Shown piece by piece: positions 37,876 through 45,514 of a stretch of DNA of 64,000 nucleotides. The notes beneath the pieces were generated by a model. It saw only the letters and a program-made list of their open reading frames with translations. It was not told where the DNA came from and did no database searches. The position numbers were made by a program, and so were the translations under genes. Source of the stretch: Corynebacterium yonathiae (GTDB taxonomy: Bacteria > Actinomycetota > Actinomycetes > Mycobacteriales > Mycobacteriaceae); contig NZ_JAKOPM010000003.1 of the NCBI RefSeq assembly GCF_022288805.1, positions 119,901 to 183,900 of the forward strand, given 5' to 3'. How positions within the stretch are numbered: the stretch's first letter is position 1; each line of letters starts with the position of its first letter.

Positions 37876-38769
37876 GTGAGCACGCTTGAATCGTCGACCT
37901 TGGTCATCATCCCGACCTATAACGAGATTGAAAATCTTCCACTCATTACCGGACGCGTCCGCGCGGCGGTCCCAGAGGTCCATATCCTCATCGTGGACGA
38001 TAACTCGCCCGACGGCACCGGTGACAAGGCCGATGAGTTCGCTGCGCAGGATGACCACATCCACGTTCTTCACCGCGAAGGCAAGGGTGGCTTGCTGGGC
38101 GCTTATATCGCCGGCTTTGAGTGGGGACTCGAGCGCGACTACCAGGTACTGTGCGAAATGGACGCTGATGGCTCCCACGCGCCGGAACAGCTCCACTTGC
38201 TGCTCGAAGAGGTAGACAAGGGCGCCGACCTTGTTATCGGCTCCCGCTATATCCCAGGTGGCGAGACTGTTAATTGGCCAGCCTCTCGCGAGTACCTTTC
38301 CCGCTTGGGCAATATCTACATTTCCGTGGCGCTGGGTGCTGGCCTCTCCGATATGACCGCCGGTTACCGCGCCTTCCGCCGCGAGCTGCTCGAATCCATT
38401 GATTTCGACGAGCTATCCAAGGCGGGCTATATCTTCCAGGTGGATCTGGCGTTCCGCGCGGTAAAGGCTGGCTTTGACGTCCGCGAAGTTCCAATCACTT
38501 TTACCGAGCGCGAATATGGTGAGTCCAAGCTAGACGGCTCCTTTGTTAAGGATTCCCTGTTGGAGGTAACCAAGTGGGGCGTTGCCCACCGCGCTGAGCA
38601 GCTTCAGGATTTTAGCGGCGCCGTATCCAAGCTGGTCAATCGTGAGGTCAAGGATGGCTCCATTCACGATTTCGGCGTGCAGGCCCGCAAGGGCGCCGGC
38701 TGGGTATCTGACTTCGCTGGGGAAATTGGGCACCTAGCAAAGCACCAGATTGCGCAGCTGAAGAAGTAG
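37876..38769 (+). CDS. ppm1: Polyprenol-phosphate mannose synthase
   Basis: GT2 glycosyltransferase that makes polyprenyl-phosphate mannose from GDP-mannose, the donor for lipomannan, lipoarabinomannan and protein mannosylation. 297 residues, cytoplasmic face of the membrane. Motifs: IIPTYNEIENL, VDDNSPDGTGD, CEMDADGSHAPEQL (the D-x-D), and SDMTAGYRAFRREL. The C-terminal ~60 residues go beyond the catalytic core. The start is GTG 37876 with GGAG upstream. Lnt is known to enhance Ppm1 in corynebacteria by interaction; adjacency fits. Confidence 0.95.
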   Translation: MSTLESSTLVIIPTYNEIENLPLITGRVRAAVPEVHILIVDDNSPDGTGDKADEFAAQDDHIHVLHREGKGGLLGAYIAGFEWGLERDYQVLCEMDADGSHAPEQLHLLLEEVDKGADLVIGSRYIPGGETVNWPASREYLSRLGNIYISVALGAGLSDMTAGYRAFRRELLESIDFDELSKAGYIFQVDLAFRAVKAGFDVREVPITFTEREYGESKLDGSFVKDSLLEVTKWGVAHRAEQLQDFSGAVSKLVNREVKDGSIHDFGVQARKGAGWVSDFAGEIGHLAKHQIAQLKK

Positions 38770-38785
38770 CCCATGCTTCAACGCT

Positions 38786-38834
38786 AAAGGCCCGTACCGT
38801 CTCTTAGTAAGACTAAGGAGGTACGGGCCTTTTA
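38786..38834. terminator. Bidirectional terminator between ppm1 and rbpA
   Basis: AAAGGCCCGTACC pairs with GGTACGGGCCTTT across a 21-base loop that itself can fold (CTTAGTAAGACTAAG). T tracts appear on both strands, serving the convergent ppm1 and rbpA genes. Confidence 0.9.
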
Positions 38835-38848
38835 GCTGCCGCAGAACC

Positions 38849-39232
38849 TTAAGAGTTCTTCTGCTGCTGCTCCTGCTGTTCTTTCAGGAGGCGTGCTGCA
38901 GAACGGCGACGGGAGCGCAAGTGGTTAATGCGCTCTTCAAGCAGCTCATCCAGCTCCTCAATGGAGCGGCGCTCACGCAGCATATCCCAGTGGGTACGTG
39001 GTGGTTTAGCCGGCTTAGATTCAACGCCTTCACCTTCTACCAGGTGGCCCAGCTTGCCGTTCTTGCACATCCATTCCTCAGGGATTTCAGCATCATCCGC
39101 AAAAGGAACCTCATAAATCTCGCCGTCTTCGGTGCGGTATTTCACCATCTGGCGCGGTGCGAGGTCGTGGTCGCGGTCGGTTTCGTAGCTGACTGCGCCC
39201 ATACGGCTGCCACGGAGTACGCGATCTGCCAT
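38849..39232 (-). CDS. rbpA: RNA polymerase-binding protein RbpA
   Basis: Transcription initiation factor that binds the sigma factor and stabilises the open complex; essential in mycobacteria. 127 residues: MADRVLRGSRMGAVSYE start, core domain with Cys in WMCKNG, basic linker, and the sigma-interacting HWDMLRERRSIEELDELLEER. The C-terminal ~15 residues are a Gln-rich tail (LLKEQQEQQQKNS) absent in M. tuberculosis RbpA. SD AAAGGA is 7 bases before the ATG. Terminated by the hairpin at 38786-38834. Confidence 0.97.
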   Translation of the reverse strand: MADRVLRGSRMGAVSYETDRDHDLAPRQMVKYRTEDGEIYEVPFADDAEIPEEWMCKNGKLGHLVEGEGVESKPAKPPRTHWDMLRERRSIEELDELLEERINHLRSRRRSAARLLKEQQEQQQKNS

Positions 39233-39362
39233 GCAACATCATCCTTTTCAAAGAGATCCCTGATTGAGTGCGAAGCAAAACTTCGCCTAAGAGCTATTAA
39301 TTATAACGAACACCCACGCGTCTTTGTTCCCAGCCCGCCCAAAATGAACTAAACTATATCGA

Positions 39363-39704
39363 GTGATCCGTACAGCTAGTCGTGAACGCAACGTCGGCTC
39401 CTGCCAATGGTGTGGGAAGGACATTGACCAAGGCGGTAGGGGACGGCCACGTAAATTCTGCAGCGCCTCGTGCAAACAGCGCGCTTATGAGCAAAGGAAT
39501 AATGTCAGTGGCACGGGAATTCCCGCCAATGCCGTGATCCTGACTCCAGAAAAGGCAGAAAGTTTGCGCGACGGACTTTTTGAACTACGTTGTTCCGCAG
39601 AAGATATCAATACCGCCGCGGAGGAAGGCGCTAGTGCGCAGGAGCTTGCCGGTTTGTGCGAGGAGCTTGTCGCCCTGGCCCGACGCCTAGAAGGACTTCG
39701 ATAA
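39363..39704 (+). CDS. Small protein with a C4 zinc-ribbon-like motif
   Basis: 113 residues, unrecognised. The N-terminal ~35 residues carry a C-x2-C pair (GSCQWCGKD) and a C-x3-C pair (KFCSASCKQR) with an intervening basic GRGRPRK, as in small DNA-binding or FCS-type zinc fingers. The C-terminal half is helical and acidic (EELAGL, EELVALARRLEGL). The start is GTG at 39363, preceded by TAAACT 7 bases upstream (leaderless). It is followed 3 bases later by the YceI gene, so likely co-transcribed. Confidence 0.8.
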   Translation: MIRTASRERNVGSCQWCGKDIDQGGRGRPRKFCSASCKQRAYEQRNNVSGTGIPANAVILTPEKAESLRDGLFELRCSAEDINTAAEEGASAQELAGLCEELVALARRLEGLR

Positions 39705-39707
39705 AAG

Positions 39708-40409
39708 ATGAAAAAGCTTTTTTATAATCGCAAGTTGGTTATCACCATCTTTGTGGTGCTGATCGTTTTGCTGACCGCCGTGGCAATTGGCCCTATGATG
39801 TATTCGCTCCTTAAAGGGGCCGGCGTAAAAACAGAACCCATTTCCGCCGACGGGGCTAAGGCCGCGTCTACAGAACTGGATGGAACCTGGCAGGTTGCTA
39901 AGGGGCGTGCCAATAACCATACCTCGGTTGGCTTTACCTTCAATGAGGTTCTACCTGCGGAGAAGACCACCACCTCGGGTTCGACCACTGAGGTAACCGG
40001 CCAGGCAGATATTTCTGATTCCACCCTTAAAACCGCGACGGTCACCGTCGATATGGACGAGCTATCTACGGATAAAAAGGTCCGCGACCAAAACATGAAG
40101 TCTAAGCTCTTTGAAACGGAGCTTTTCCCAGAGTCTTCCTTCAAACTGACTAAACCGGCTTCGCTGGCCGACGTCCCAGACAACGGCACCATCGGCACCG
40201 TACACCTCACCGGTGACTTGACCATTAAGGATAAAACGCACGAAGTTTCTCAGGACTTCGACGTGCTGCGCGATGGGGATCAGATCGTCATCGGCGGCAC
40301 CGTTCCAGTTGATCGCCTTGATTACGGCGTAGAAACCCCTGAAATGTTGGCAGCTAAGGTTGAGGAAACTGGTGAAGTTAATCTCCGTATTTCCTTTGAG
40401 AAAAGCTAG
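39708..40409 (+). CDS. YceI-family protein, membrane-anchored
   Basis: Lipocalin-like YceI domain thought to bind isoprenoids or amphiphiles. 233 residues with an N-terminal membrane anchor (residues ~8-30, LVITIFVVLIVLLTAVAIG) and an extracytoplasmic beta-barrel: LDGTWQVAKGRANNHTSVGF start, KVRDQNMKSKLFETELFPES in the middle, GDLTIKDKTHEVS near the end. Many YceI proteins are secreted; here a signal anchor without a clear cleavage site is seen. Follows the zinc-ribbon gene by 3 bases. Confidence 0.93.
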   Translation: MKKLFYNRKLVITIFVVLIVLLTAVAIGPMMYSLLKGAGVKTEPISADGAKAASTELDGTWQVAKGRANNHTSVGFTFNEVLPAEKTTTSGSTTEVTGQADISDSTLKTATVTVDMDELSTDKKVRDQNMKSKLFETELFPESSFKLTKPASLADVPDNGTIGTVHLTGDLTIKDKTHEVSQDFDVLRDGDQIVIGGTVPVDRLDYGVETPEMLAAKVEETGEVNLRISFEKS

Positions 40410-40422
40410 CGAGGTCTAGTCT

Positions 40423-40587
40423 GTGAACTCCCGTCAGATTATCCCGTTTAGATGGTTGCGCCTTGTCGTAGTCATCGGCTTCACGGTCTTCGTAGCCGTT
40501 CAACACATGTGGGTCATCGCAGCGATTTCGACGATGCTGGCGCTACTGACTATCTGGCAACTGTGGAGCGCTTACCGTAATCGTTAG
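40423..40587 (+). CDS. Two-helix membrane mini-protein, 54 aa
   Basis: Short ORF starting at GTG 40423, 13 bases after the YceI stop. It encodes two hydrophobic stretches (LRLVVVIGFTVFVAV and VIAAISTMLALLTIW) between basic ends (NSRQIIPFRW, AYRNR), the charge pattern of a small membrane protein. GCGAGG upstream is a weak SD. No family is recognised. It ends before the terminator at 40660-40682, which would close the 39363-40587 transcript. Confidence 0.6.
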   Translation: MNSRQIIPFRWLRLVVVIGFTVFVAVQHMWVIAAISTMLALLTIWQLWSAYRNR

Positions 40588-40622
40588 ATAGGCCCTTCAA
40601 AGGGAGTGGGCAGATACCCCGA

Positions 40623-40643
40623 ATAACGTCAATGTGACGTTAT
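40623..40643. repeat. 21-base perfect palindrome, operator-like
   Basis: ATAACGTCA, then ATG, then TGACGTTAT: two 9-base arms with a 3-base centre. It overlaps a TATAGT -10-like sequence at 40643-40648. Confidence 0.55.
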
Positions 40644-40659
40644 ATAGTGGTGTGGTTAC

Positions 40660-40682
40660 ATGCCCCAGTAGGGTGCATTTTT
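40660..40682 (+). terminator. Likely terminator of the zinc-ribbon/YceI/mini-protein operon
   Basis: ATGCCCC, loop AGTA, GGGTGCAT (one bulged T), followed by TTTTT. It lies 72 bases after the mini-protein stop. Confidence 0.6.
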
Positions 40683-40710
40683 GCCGAAATCCACCCGTCC
40701 GACCGCCCAT

Positions 40711-40743
40711 CGGGAGTCACACGCCATAGATGGCTGGCTCCCG
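40711..40743. repeat. Stable nested hairpin
   Basis: CGGGAGTCA pairs with TGGCTCCCG (9 pairs, one T-G), enclosing a 3-base bulge and a small GCC/GGC stem with a six-base loop. No T tract follows, so it is not a standard terminator. Confidence 0.5.
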
Positions 40744-40849
40744 TGGCACGGAGGGGCTCAATAGTGCTTAATAGTTAAGGCGCCTGGTATCCAGGAGGCA
40801 GACTGCATACCGGCGACCCTCAATAGGATTAGTCAGCCAGCTTGGCGGC

Positions 40850-40863
40850 CCAGTGGCCACTGG
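40850..40863. repeat. 14-base perfect palindrome
   Basis: CCAGTGGCCACTGG, in the non-coding patch. Confidence 0.6.
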
Positions 40864-41034
40864 AGTGTATCGCGGCAACTGCGCGACGTCGCAAAGCAGA
40901 GCTTCACAGCATAAGGCGGAGCGATAGGAACCGCCGCAATAAAAAACAACCGGGGATCCCGACAAGACTGACCAGAAGGCTCGAGGTATACCAAGGCATA
41001 AATAAGAAACTGCCCAACCATGGATAAATGTCCG

Positions 41035-41048
41035 ATAATGTACATTAT
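41035..41048. repeat. AT-rich 14-base palindrome, recombinase- or operator-like
   Basis: ATAATGTACATTAT, flanked by TGTCCG on the left and GTCA on the right. The overall look recalls half-sites of serine-recombinase res sites, but no recombinase gene is nearby. Confidence 0.4.
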
Positions 41049-41079
41049 GTCATTTAAACTAGGGGTGGTATTCCCTTTT

Positions 41080-41553
41080 TTAGTTCCTGACTCCATACAT
41101 TGATACCTGCACCTCGCCTCTATTGTTCGCTCCTGACAACACGCGCCCGAATGAAGCTTTCCAAATATGACATTCCTTCACGAAGATTGGGCTCTCGTCA
41201 TTACTCTTGCCGCGGGCGACTTCTTTCTCGGCTTGGTCTCTCGTAGCACATGCGGCCTTAAGCTCTGGATCGAATTCTGCGCTCGACGGATCCGATCCCT
41301 GCGCGTGTCCACCTCTAAATACGATGTAAACCACTTCCGGATGGTGTTCTTCATCCAGTGGACCGTTCCACCCACGCAGGCATGTCTCTTCAGTCCAACA
41401 GGTCACCCCTGAGCGGTCTACGCATTGCCCCATGACTTTTTCTTGGGCGCGCGTCAGCGCAACCCCTGCAAAGGACTCATCAAATGAATCGTCTTTCCGC
41501 GCAAATAATACGAAGATCCGCGCGGTGCTTTTCTTTTGCTTCTTCGTATCCAT
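41080..41553 (-). CDS. Orphan hypothetical protein, ~157 aa
   Basis: Unrecognised. Soluble, Lys/Glu rich, with several Cys (QCVDRSGVTCW, ETCLRGW, AACATRD, KECHIW) and a hydrophobic beta-like strand near the N-terminus (ARIFVLFARKDD) and in the middle (PEVVYIVFRGG). ATG 41553 (MDTKKQ) was chosen; ATG 41562 is an alternative, and neither has a good SD. It is divergent from the DyP peroxidase gene and sits next to the repeat-rich non-coding patch. Its composition differs from neighbours (more AT, rarer codons), so it may be horizontally acquired. Confidence 0.6.
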   Translation of the reverse strand: MDTKKQKKSTARIFVLFARKDDSFDESFAGVALTRAQEKVMGQCVDRSGVTCWTEETCLRGWNGPLDEEHHPEVVYIVFRGGHAQGSDPSSAEFDPELKAACATRDQAEKEVARGKSNDESPIFVKECHIWKASFGRVLSGANNRGEVQVSMYGVRN

Positions 41554-41581
41554 GCCCCACATCTTCTCACCCGGCTATCGG

Positions 41582-41596
41582 TTAGTTTTCAACTAA
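41582..41596. promoter_or_regulatory. Operator candidate between orphan gene and DyP peroxidase
   Basis: TTAGTT-TTC-AACTAA, a perfect 6+6 dyad in the 144-base divergent gap. It partly resembles a DtxR-type TTAGG-CCTAA iron box but lacks its core. Confidence 0.35.
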
Positions 41597-41684
41597 AATG
41601 CACACTAGCGCATATAAAGGCCAAGCAGGTCTCTAGTAGGGGCGATTCCAAGTCGGCGAACGGACCTGATCACCACTGGGTGCG

Positions 41685-41690
41685 TAAAAT
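41685..41690 (+). promoter_or_regulatory. -10 box of a leaderless DyP peroxidase promoter
   Basis: TAAAAT ends 7 bases before ATG 41698. No SD follows, and the long upstream frame to 41536 is not needed. Confidence 0.5.
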
Positions 41691-41697
41691 CGGCATT

Positions 41698-42606
41698 ATG
41701 ACGATTCAGCATGTAGTAGATAAGCCTTCCCGCGCAGCCCTCTTTCTAGTTCTCGAAATCAAGGACGGCGGCGAGCAAGCCACCCGCGACATGCTCACGG
41801 GATTCGCAGGACTCTTCAAGTCCGTGAACTTCCGCTACAACGAAGGTGAGCTTTATACCGTAGTTGGCATTGGCGCCTCCATGTGGTCGCGTTTGACCAG
41901 CGCGCCCCTTCCTAATCGGCTAAAGGAATTCGAGGCAATTGACGCAGCGCACAAGGCCCCAGCAACGCCAGGCGATATTCTGTTCCACTTCCGCGCTAAT
42001 AGCTACGATCTCTGCCACGAAATGGCCCGGCAGGTTTTAGACCAACTGGGTGATGCTGCAACGGTCATCGATGAGACCCACGGGTTTAAATACCTTGACC
42101 AGCGAGACTTGTTGGGCTTTGTAGATGGCACTGCCAATCCCCTCGCCGAGGAGGCTTTGGATACTGTGCTGCTTGGCGACGACGCCGATTACCCCCGTGG
42201 CTCCTATGTCACCGTCCAGAAATATATTCACGACCTTGCCAAGTGGAACGAGCTGAGCACCGAGGAACAAGAGAAGGTCATCGGCCGCACCAAGGCTGAC
42301 GATATCGAGCTGGATGACGATACCAAGCCATCCAATTCTCACGTCGCCCTCAATGACTTAGAGGAAGATATTTATCGCGAGAATATGGTCTTCGGTTCCT
42401 TTGCAGCTGGTGAAATGGGCACTTACTTCATTGGCTACGCCAAGGATCCAGAAAATGTCATGGAACGCCTGCGCAATATGTTCATTGGCAAGCCGGCGGG
42501 AAACTACGATCGCATCCTCGACTTTTCCACAGCCCTTACGGGTACCAATTTCTTTGTCCCAAGCGCGGAGCTGATGAAGAACTTCGACGAGCTGCCGTCC
42601 GCCTAA
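41698..42606 (+). CDS. DyP-type heme peroxidase (class B-like)
   Basis: Dye-decolourising peroxidase using heme and H2O2, 302 residues. The GFVDGTANP motif (GxxDG) near residue 140 holds the catalytic Asp. A proximal-His candidate lies in PSNSHVALND near residue 205. There is no Tat or Sec signal peptide at the chosen start, so it is cytosolic, possibly an encapsulin cargo type, but no encapsulin gene is next to it. The frame is open upstream to 41536; ATG 41698 was taken on the -10 box and family N-terminus. It converges with the methyltransferase-like gene by a 4-base overlap. Confidence 0.93.
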   Translation: MTIQHVVDKPSRAALFLVLEIKDGGEQATRDMLTGFAGLFKSVNFRYNEGELYTVVGIGASMWSRLTSAPLPNRLKEFEAIDAAHKAPATPGDILFHFRANSYDLCHEMARQVLDQLGDAATVIDETHGFKYLDQRDLLGFVDGTANPLAEEALDTVLLGDDADYPRGSYVTVQKYIHDLAKWNELSTEEQEKVIGRTKADDIELDDDTKPSNSHVALNDLEEDIYRENMVFGSFAAGEMGTYFIGYAKDPENVMERLRNMFIGKPAGNYDRILDFSTALTGTNFFVPSAELMKNFDELPSA

Positions 42607-43922
42607 CGCCGTCCCCCGCGGTTGCGGTGGGTCAACCCAAACTGCACCGCGTCAATCATCCCGAGAGTCATCAGTGCCTCGCGGAGGGCAAATTGGAATG
42701 TCCATAGGCGGCGGAATACTGGGTCGAAGCCAGCCGCCGCGGCCTCCCTCAGGTGCCCATCAAAAAAGGATCGCTGCTGGCGCAGGGATTCTAGATAGTG
42801 CGTACCCACGTGGGTTTCGGACACGATTCGCAGGTTAGAGTTCTTATCTACTAGCTGGTGCAACTCTGTGGTGAGTGGATAGTCCAGTCCTGGCCACACG
42901 TAGGCCCGCAAGGCCTGGATAGAGGACTTGCCGGCCTCCGTCATTGCTTCTGTGGCCACGATGGACTGGATTCCTGCCCGCCCATTCGGCGTCAAAAACC
43001 GGTCGACTGCGCGGATATACTCTTTGCGCTCGTGAGGACTCAGCTGTTCTACCTTTTCCACGGTGACGATGGCGTCATAATGGTCGTGCCATTGCTTGGG
43101 GTTCGGGACGACACCGGGTATGCGCTCGACATGGATCGAATCATCTGCACCCTCAAGCACGAGCGCCTCGCGCATCTGACTTATCTGGTCTACATCACTG
43201 GTCAATACATCCACGGTTGCGCGCCGCTTAGTAGCTCGCATCGCTGGCTGCATTCCGGCAGCCGGATACACCAATAGGTGTGTTCCGGCGCCGGTGCGGG
43301 TGACGTCGAGTAGCCAATCAGCCGCGCGACGCTGCGCATCGCCTAAGTCATCCCTGTCCACGCTCGTAGGCTCGCTGAGCGTCGTGACATCGACAAAGTG
43401 GCTCTTCGGCTCCTTGCGGCCGGCTCTTGGACTATAGCTTTCTACAGTTTCCCTAATGGTAGTCGGTACACCGCTGGTAAAGATGCCTCCCACATGGCTT
43501 AAACCATCACCAGAATAAAGCCGGACCAAATCCAGAGGTAGCTCCCCTGGCTCTGAATCGCTGGGACTAAGCGCCTTGGCCTTAGCCTTAGGAAGGTAGC
43601 CCACTCCCAAAAGGCGACCGAGCACCTTTACTAGCTGTGAGGAGGAGGTGACGGTCCACTCTCCTGCCATAAAGCTTTCCGCAAACCCGAGCCAGCCGCT
43701 GGTGGCAATGCGCTCAAACAAGGCATCATGGCCCACCTTAAGGTCTGGTCCGCCTTCGGCATCCAGATCAAGTTCTAGACCTGCGTCATCGCAGGCCTTG
43801 GCAAATTCGGCTTCTGCCCGGCGGGCTTTCATGCCAGGCCAACGCGGTGCGGGAACCGTCGCGACATTGGGCCAAGAATCTGCATCGATAGAGCTTAAAT
43901 GCTCAGGGCGGGTGAAAGTCAT
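42603..43922 (-). CDS. Cyclopropane-fatty-acid-synthase-like protein with degenerate SAM motif
   Basis: 439 residues, with overall order of the CFA/mycolic-acid methyltransferase family. The N-terminal domain (FAESFMAGEWTVTSSSQLV) is typical of CFA synthases. The C-terminal part (LRAYVWPGLDYPLTTELHQL, RSFFDGHLREAAAAGFDPVFRRLWTFQF) keeps the family's helical end. The expected glycine-rich SAM loop is replaced by LLVYPAAGMQPAM, and the following acidic residue position is unclear. It may be an inactive or altered-activity homologue. Convergent with DyP (4-base overlap), and divergent from ndh across 233 bases. Confidence 0.85.
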   Translation of the reverse strand: MTFTRPEHLSSIDADSWPNVATVPAPRWPGMKARRAEAEFAKACDDAGLELDLDAEGGPDLKVGHDALFERIATSGWLGFAESFMAGEWTVTSSSQLVKVLGRLLGVGYLPKAKAKALSPSDSEPGELPLDLVRLYSGDGLSHVGGIFTSGVPTTIRETVESYSPRAGRKEPKSHFVDVTTLSEPTSVDRDDLGDAQRRAADWLLDVTRTGAGTHLLVYPAAGMQPAMRATKRRATVDVLTSDVDQISQMREALVLEGADDSIHVERIPGVVPNPKQWHDHYDAIVTVEKVEQLSPHERKEYIRAVDRFLTPNGRAGIQSIVATEAMTEAGKSSIQALRAYVWPGLDYPLTTELHQLVDKNSNLRIVSETHVGTHYLESLRQQRSFFDGHLREAAAAGFDPVFRRLWTFQFALREALMTLGMIDAVQFGLTHRNRGGRR

Positions 43923-44091
43923 AATGCCAGGTGCGCTCCTTGGTGGGCGGAGAAAGTCACTATCCGAATTAACCTTAGTCAGCTTTGCGCGGCCCTCGGC
44001 TTAGGCGCTCCGCACGGTGGTACCGGTTCCTGCCGCAACAACCGCAACGATGTTGAGAAAGTTTGTCAGTCATTAAGTATGCGCGTTCTGT

Positions 44092-44120
44092 TTGAAGTGT
44101 TTAGACTGTATGGGTAGTAA
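44092..44120 (+). promoter_or_regulatory. Promoter candidate for ndh
   Basis: TTGAAG, 17 bases, TAGTAA, ending 35 bases before the ndh ATG. A TAGACT at 44101-44106 is another possible -10. The 233-base gap shows nothing else. Confidence 0.4.
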
Positions 44121-44155
44121 ACATTAGCTTTCTTAAGGAAGGTCGCATTAATTCC

Positions 44156-45499
44156 ATGACTGATACCCCTTATCGCCCCAACGGTGGCCGCCACCACGTC
44201 GTCGTGGTGGGCGCTGGCTTCGGTGGTCTTAACACCGTTCAAAAGCTGAAGAACGCCGATGTGGAAATCACTCTCATCGATAAGAAGAACCACCACCTAT
44301 TCCAGCCAATGCTGTACCAGGTAGCCACCGGTATGATCTCTGCCGGCGAGGTTGCTCCTTCCACCCGCCAGTTGCTGCGCGATCAGGATAACGTTCACTT
44401 CGTCAATGCCGAGGTTACTGATATCAACTTGGCGGATCAGACGGTGACCGCGGAGCAGGATGAGTTCTCCCGCACCTACGCTTATGACTCCCTGGTAGTT
44501 GCTGCTGGATCCGGGCAGTCCTACTTTGGCAACGATCACTTTGCCGAGTTTGCCCCAGGCATGAAGACCTTGGATGATGCATTGGAACTGCGCTCTCGCA
44601 TTATCTCCGCGTTTGAGAAGGCCGAGCTTACCGACGACCCAGCGGAGCGCGAGCGTCTCCTCACCTTCATCATCGTTGGTGCTGGCCCGACCGGTGTGGA
44701 GCTAACCGGCCAGATCGCCGAGCTAGCTAACCGCACCCTCAACGACGTCTACTCCAACTACGGCACCACCTCCGCCAAGATCTACCTGCTTGATGGCGCT
44801 CCACAGGTACTGCCGCCATTCGGTAAGCGTCTAGGCCGCAAGGCTCAGCGCACCTTGGAAAAGGAAGGCGTTCAGGTCCACCTCAACGCCATGGTTACCG
44901 ATGTTACCGCAGATACCGTCACTTACAAGGACATGAAGACCGAGGAAGAGACCACCCTGACGGGTGCTACCAAGATCTGGTCCGCCGGTGTGGCCGCTTC
45001 CCCACTGGGCAAGATGGTTGCCGAGCAGGCAGGCGTAGAGGCAGACCGCGCAGGTCGCGTCTCCGTGAACGAGGACCTCACCGTGGGCGAGCACAATAAC
45101 GTCTACATGGTCGGTGACATGATTTCCCTCAACCGCCTGCCTGGCCTAGCACAGGTTGCTATTCAGGGCGGCGCGCACGTCGCTAAGCTCATTCAGGCAA
45201 AGGTAGACGAGGAGTCCACTGCTAACGAGAAGGAAGCCTTCGACTACTTCGATAAGGGCTCCATGGCCATCGTCAAGCGCTTCAACGCCGTCGTCAAGCT
45301 GGGCAAGACCGAATTCGGAGGCTTTGCTGGTTGGGTAGCCTGGCTCGGCCTGCACCTGACCTACGTGGTCGGCCTGCGCAGCCGCTTGGCCGTGCTGGTG
45401 AACTGGGCAACCAATATCCTCTCCCGCGACCGCGGAAACCTGGAAATCACTACCCAGCAGCGTATCGCACGCAATATCATCAACAAGAACGAGAAGTAA
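44156..45499 (+). CDS. ndh: Type II NADH:quinone oxidoreductase
   Basis: Single-subunit, non-proton-pumping NADH dehydrogenase that feeds menaquinone. 447 residues. FAD-binding VVVGAGFGGLNTVQKL at the N-terminus, NAD-binding FIIVGAGPTGVELTGQIAEL near residue 175, and a second FAD contact NNVYMVGDMISL. The C-terminal ~80 residues include amphipathic/hydrophobic helices (AGWVAWLGLHLTYVVGL) for membrane attachment. SD AAGGAAGG lies before ATG 44156. A terminator follows at 45515-45560. Confidence 0.97.
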   Translation: MTDTPYRPNGGRHHVVVVGAGFGGLNTVQKLKNADVEITLIDKKNHHLFQPMLYQVATGMISAGEVAPSTRQLLRDQDNVHFVNAEVTDINLADQTVTAEQDEFSRTYAYDSLVVAAGSGQSYFGNDHFAEFAPGMKTLDDALELRSRIISAFEKAELTDDPAERERLLTFIIVGAGPTGVELTGQIAELANRTLNDVYSNYGTTSAKIYLLDGAPQVLPPFGKRLGRKAQRTLEKEGVQVHLNAMVTDVTADTVTYKDMKTEEETTLTGATKIWSAGVAASPLGKMVAEQAGVEADRAGRVSVNEDLTVGEHNNVYMVGDMISLNRLPGLAQVAIQGGAHVAKLIQAKVDEESTANEKEAFDYFDKGSMAIVKRFNAVVKLGKTEFGGFAGWVAWLGLHLTYVVGLRSRLAVLVNWATNILSRDRGNLEITTQQRIARNIINKNEK

Positions 45500-45514
45500 A
45501 ACCTCCTCGCTCGC

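Larger units (their letters stand above)
40588..41079. other. 492-base region without a convincing gene, rich in dyad symmetry
   Basis: No ORF here has family features or good start signals. The stretch contains a 21-base palindrome, an intrinsic terminator, a long hairpin at 40711-40743, a hairpin CCTGG/CCAGG, a perfect 14-base palindrome at 40850-40863, and an AT-rich 14-base palindrome at 41035-41048. It could hold a small RNA, or be a scar of a lost element. Confidence 0.5.

Noticed and set aside
40833..41096. 87-codon minus-strand ORF in the non-coding patch
   Set aside because: No SD or family signal, and it overlaps the start of the palindrome region; composition not coding-like. Kept only as a faint possibility.
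41582..41596. DtxR box before the DyP gene
   Set aside because: Only the outer TTAG/CTAA resemble the consensus; the GG/CC core is missing, so it is listed only as a generic operator candidate.
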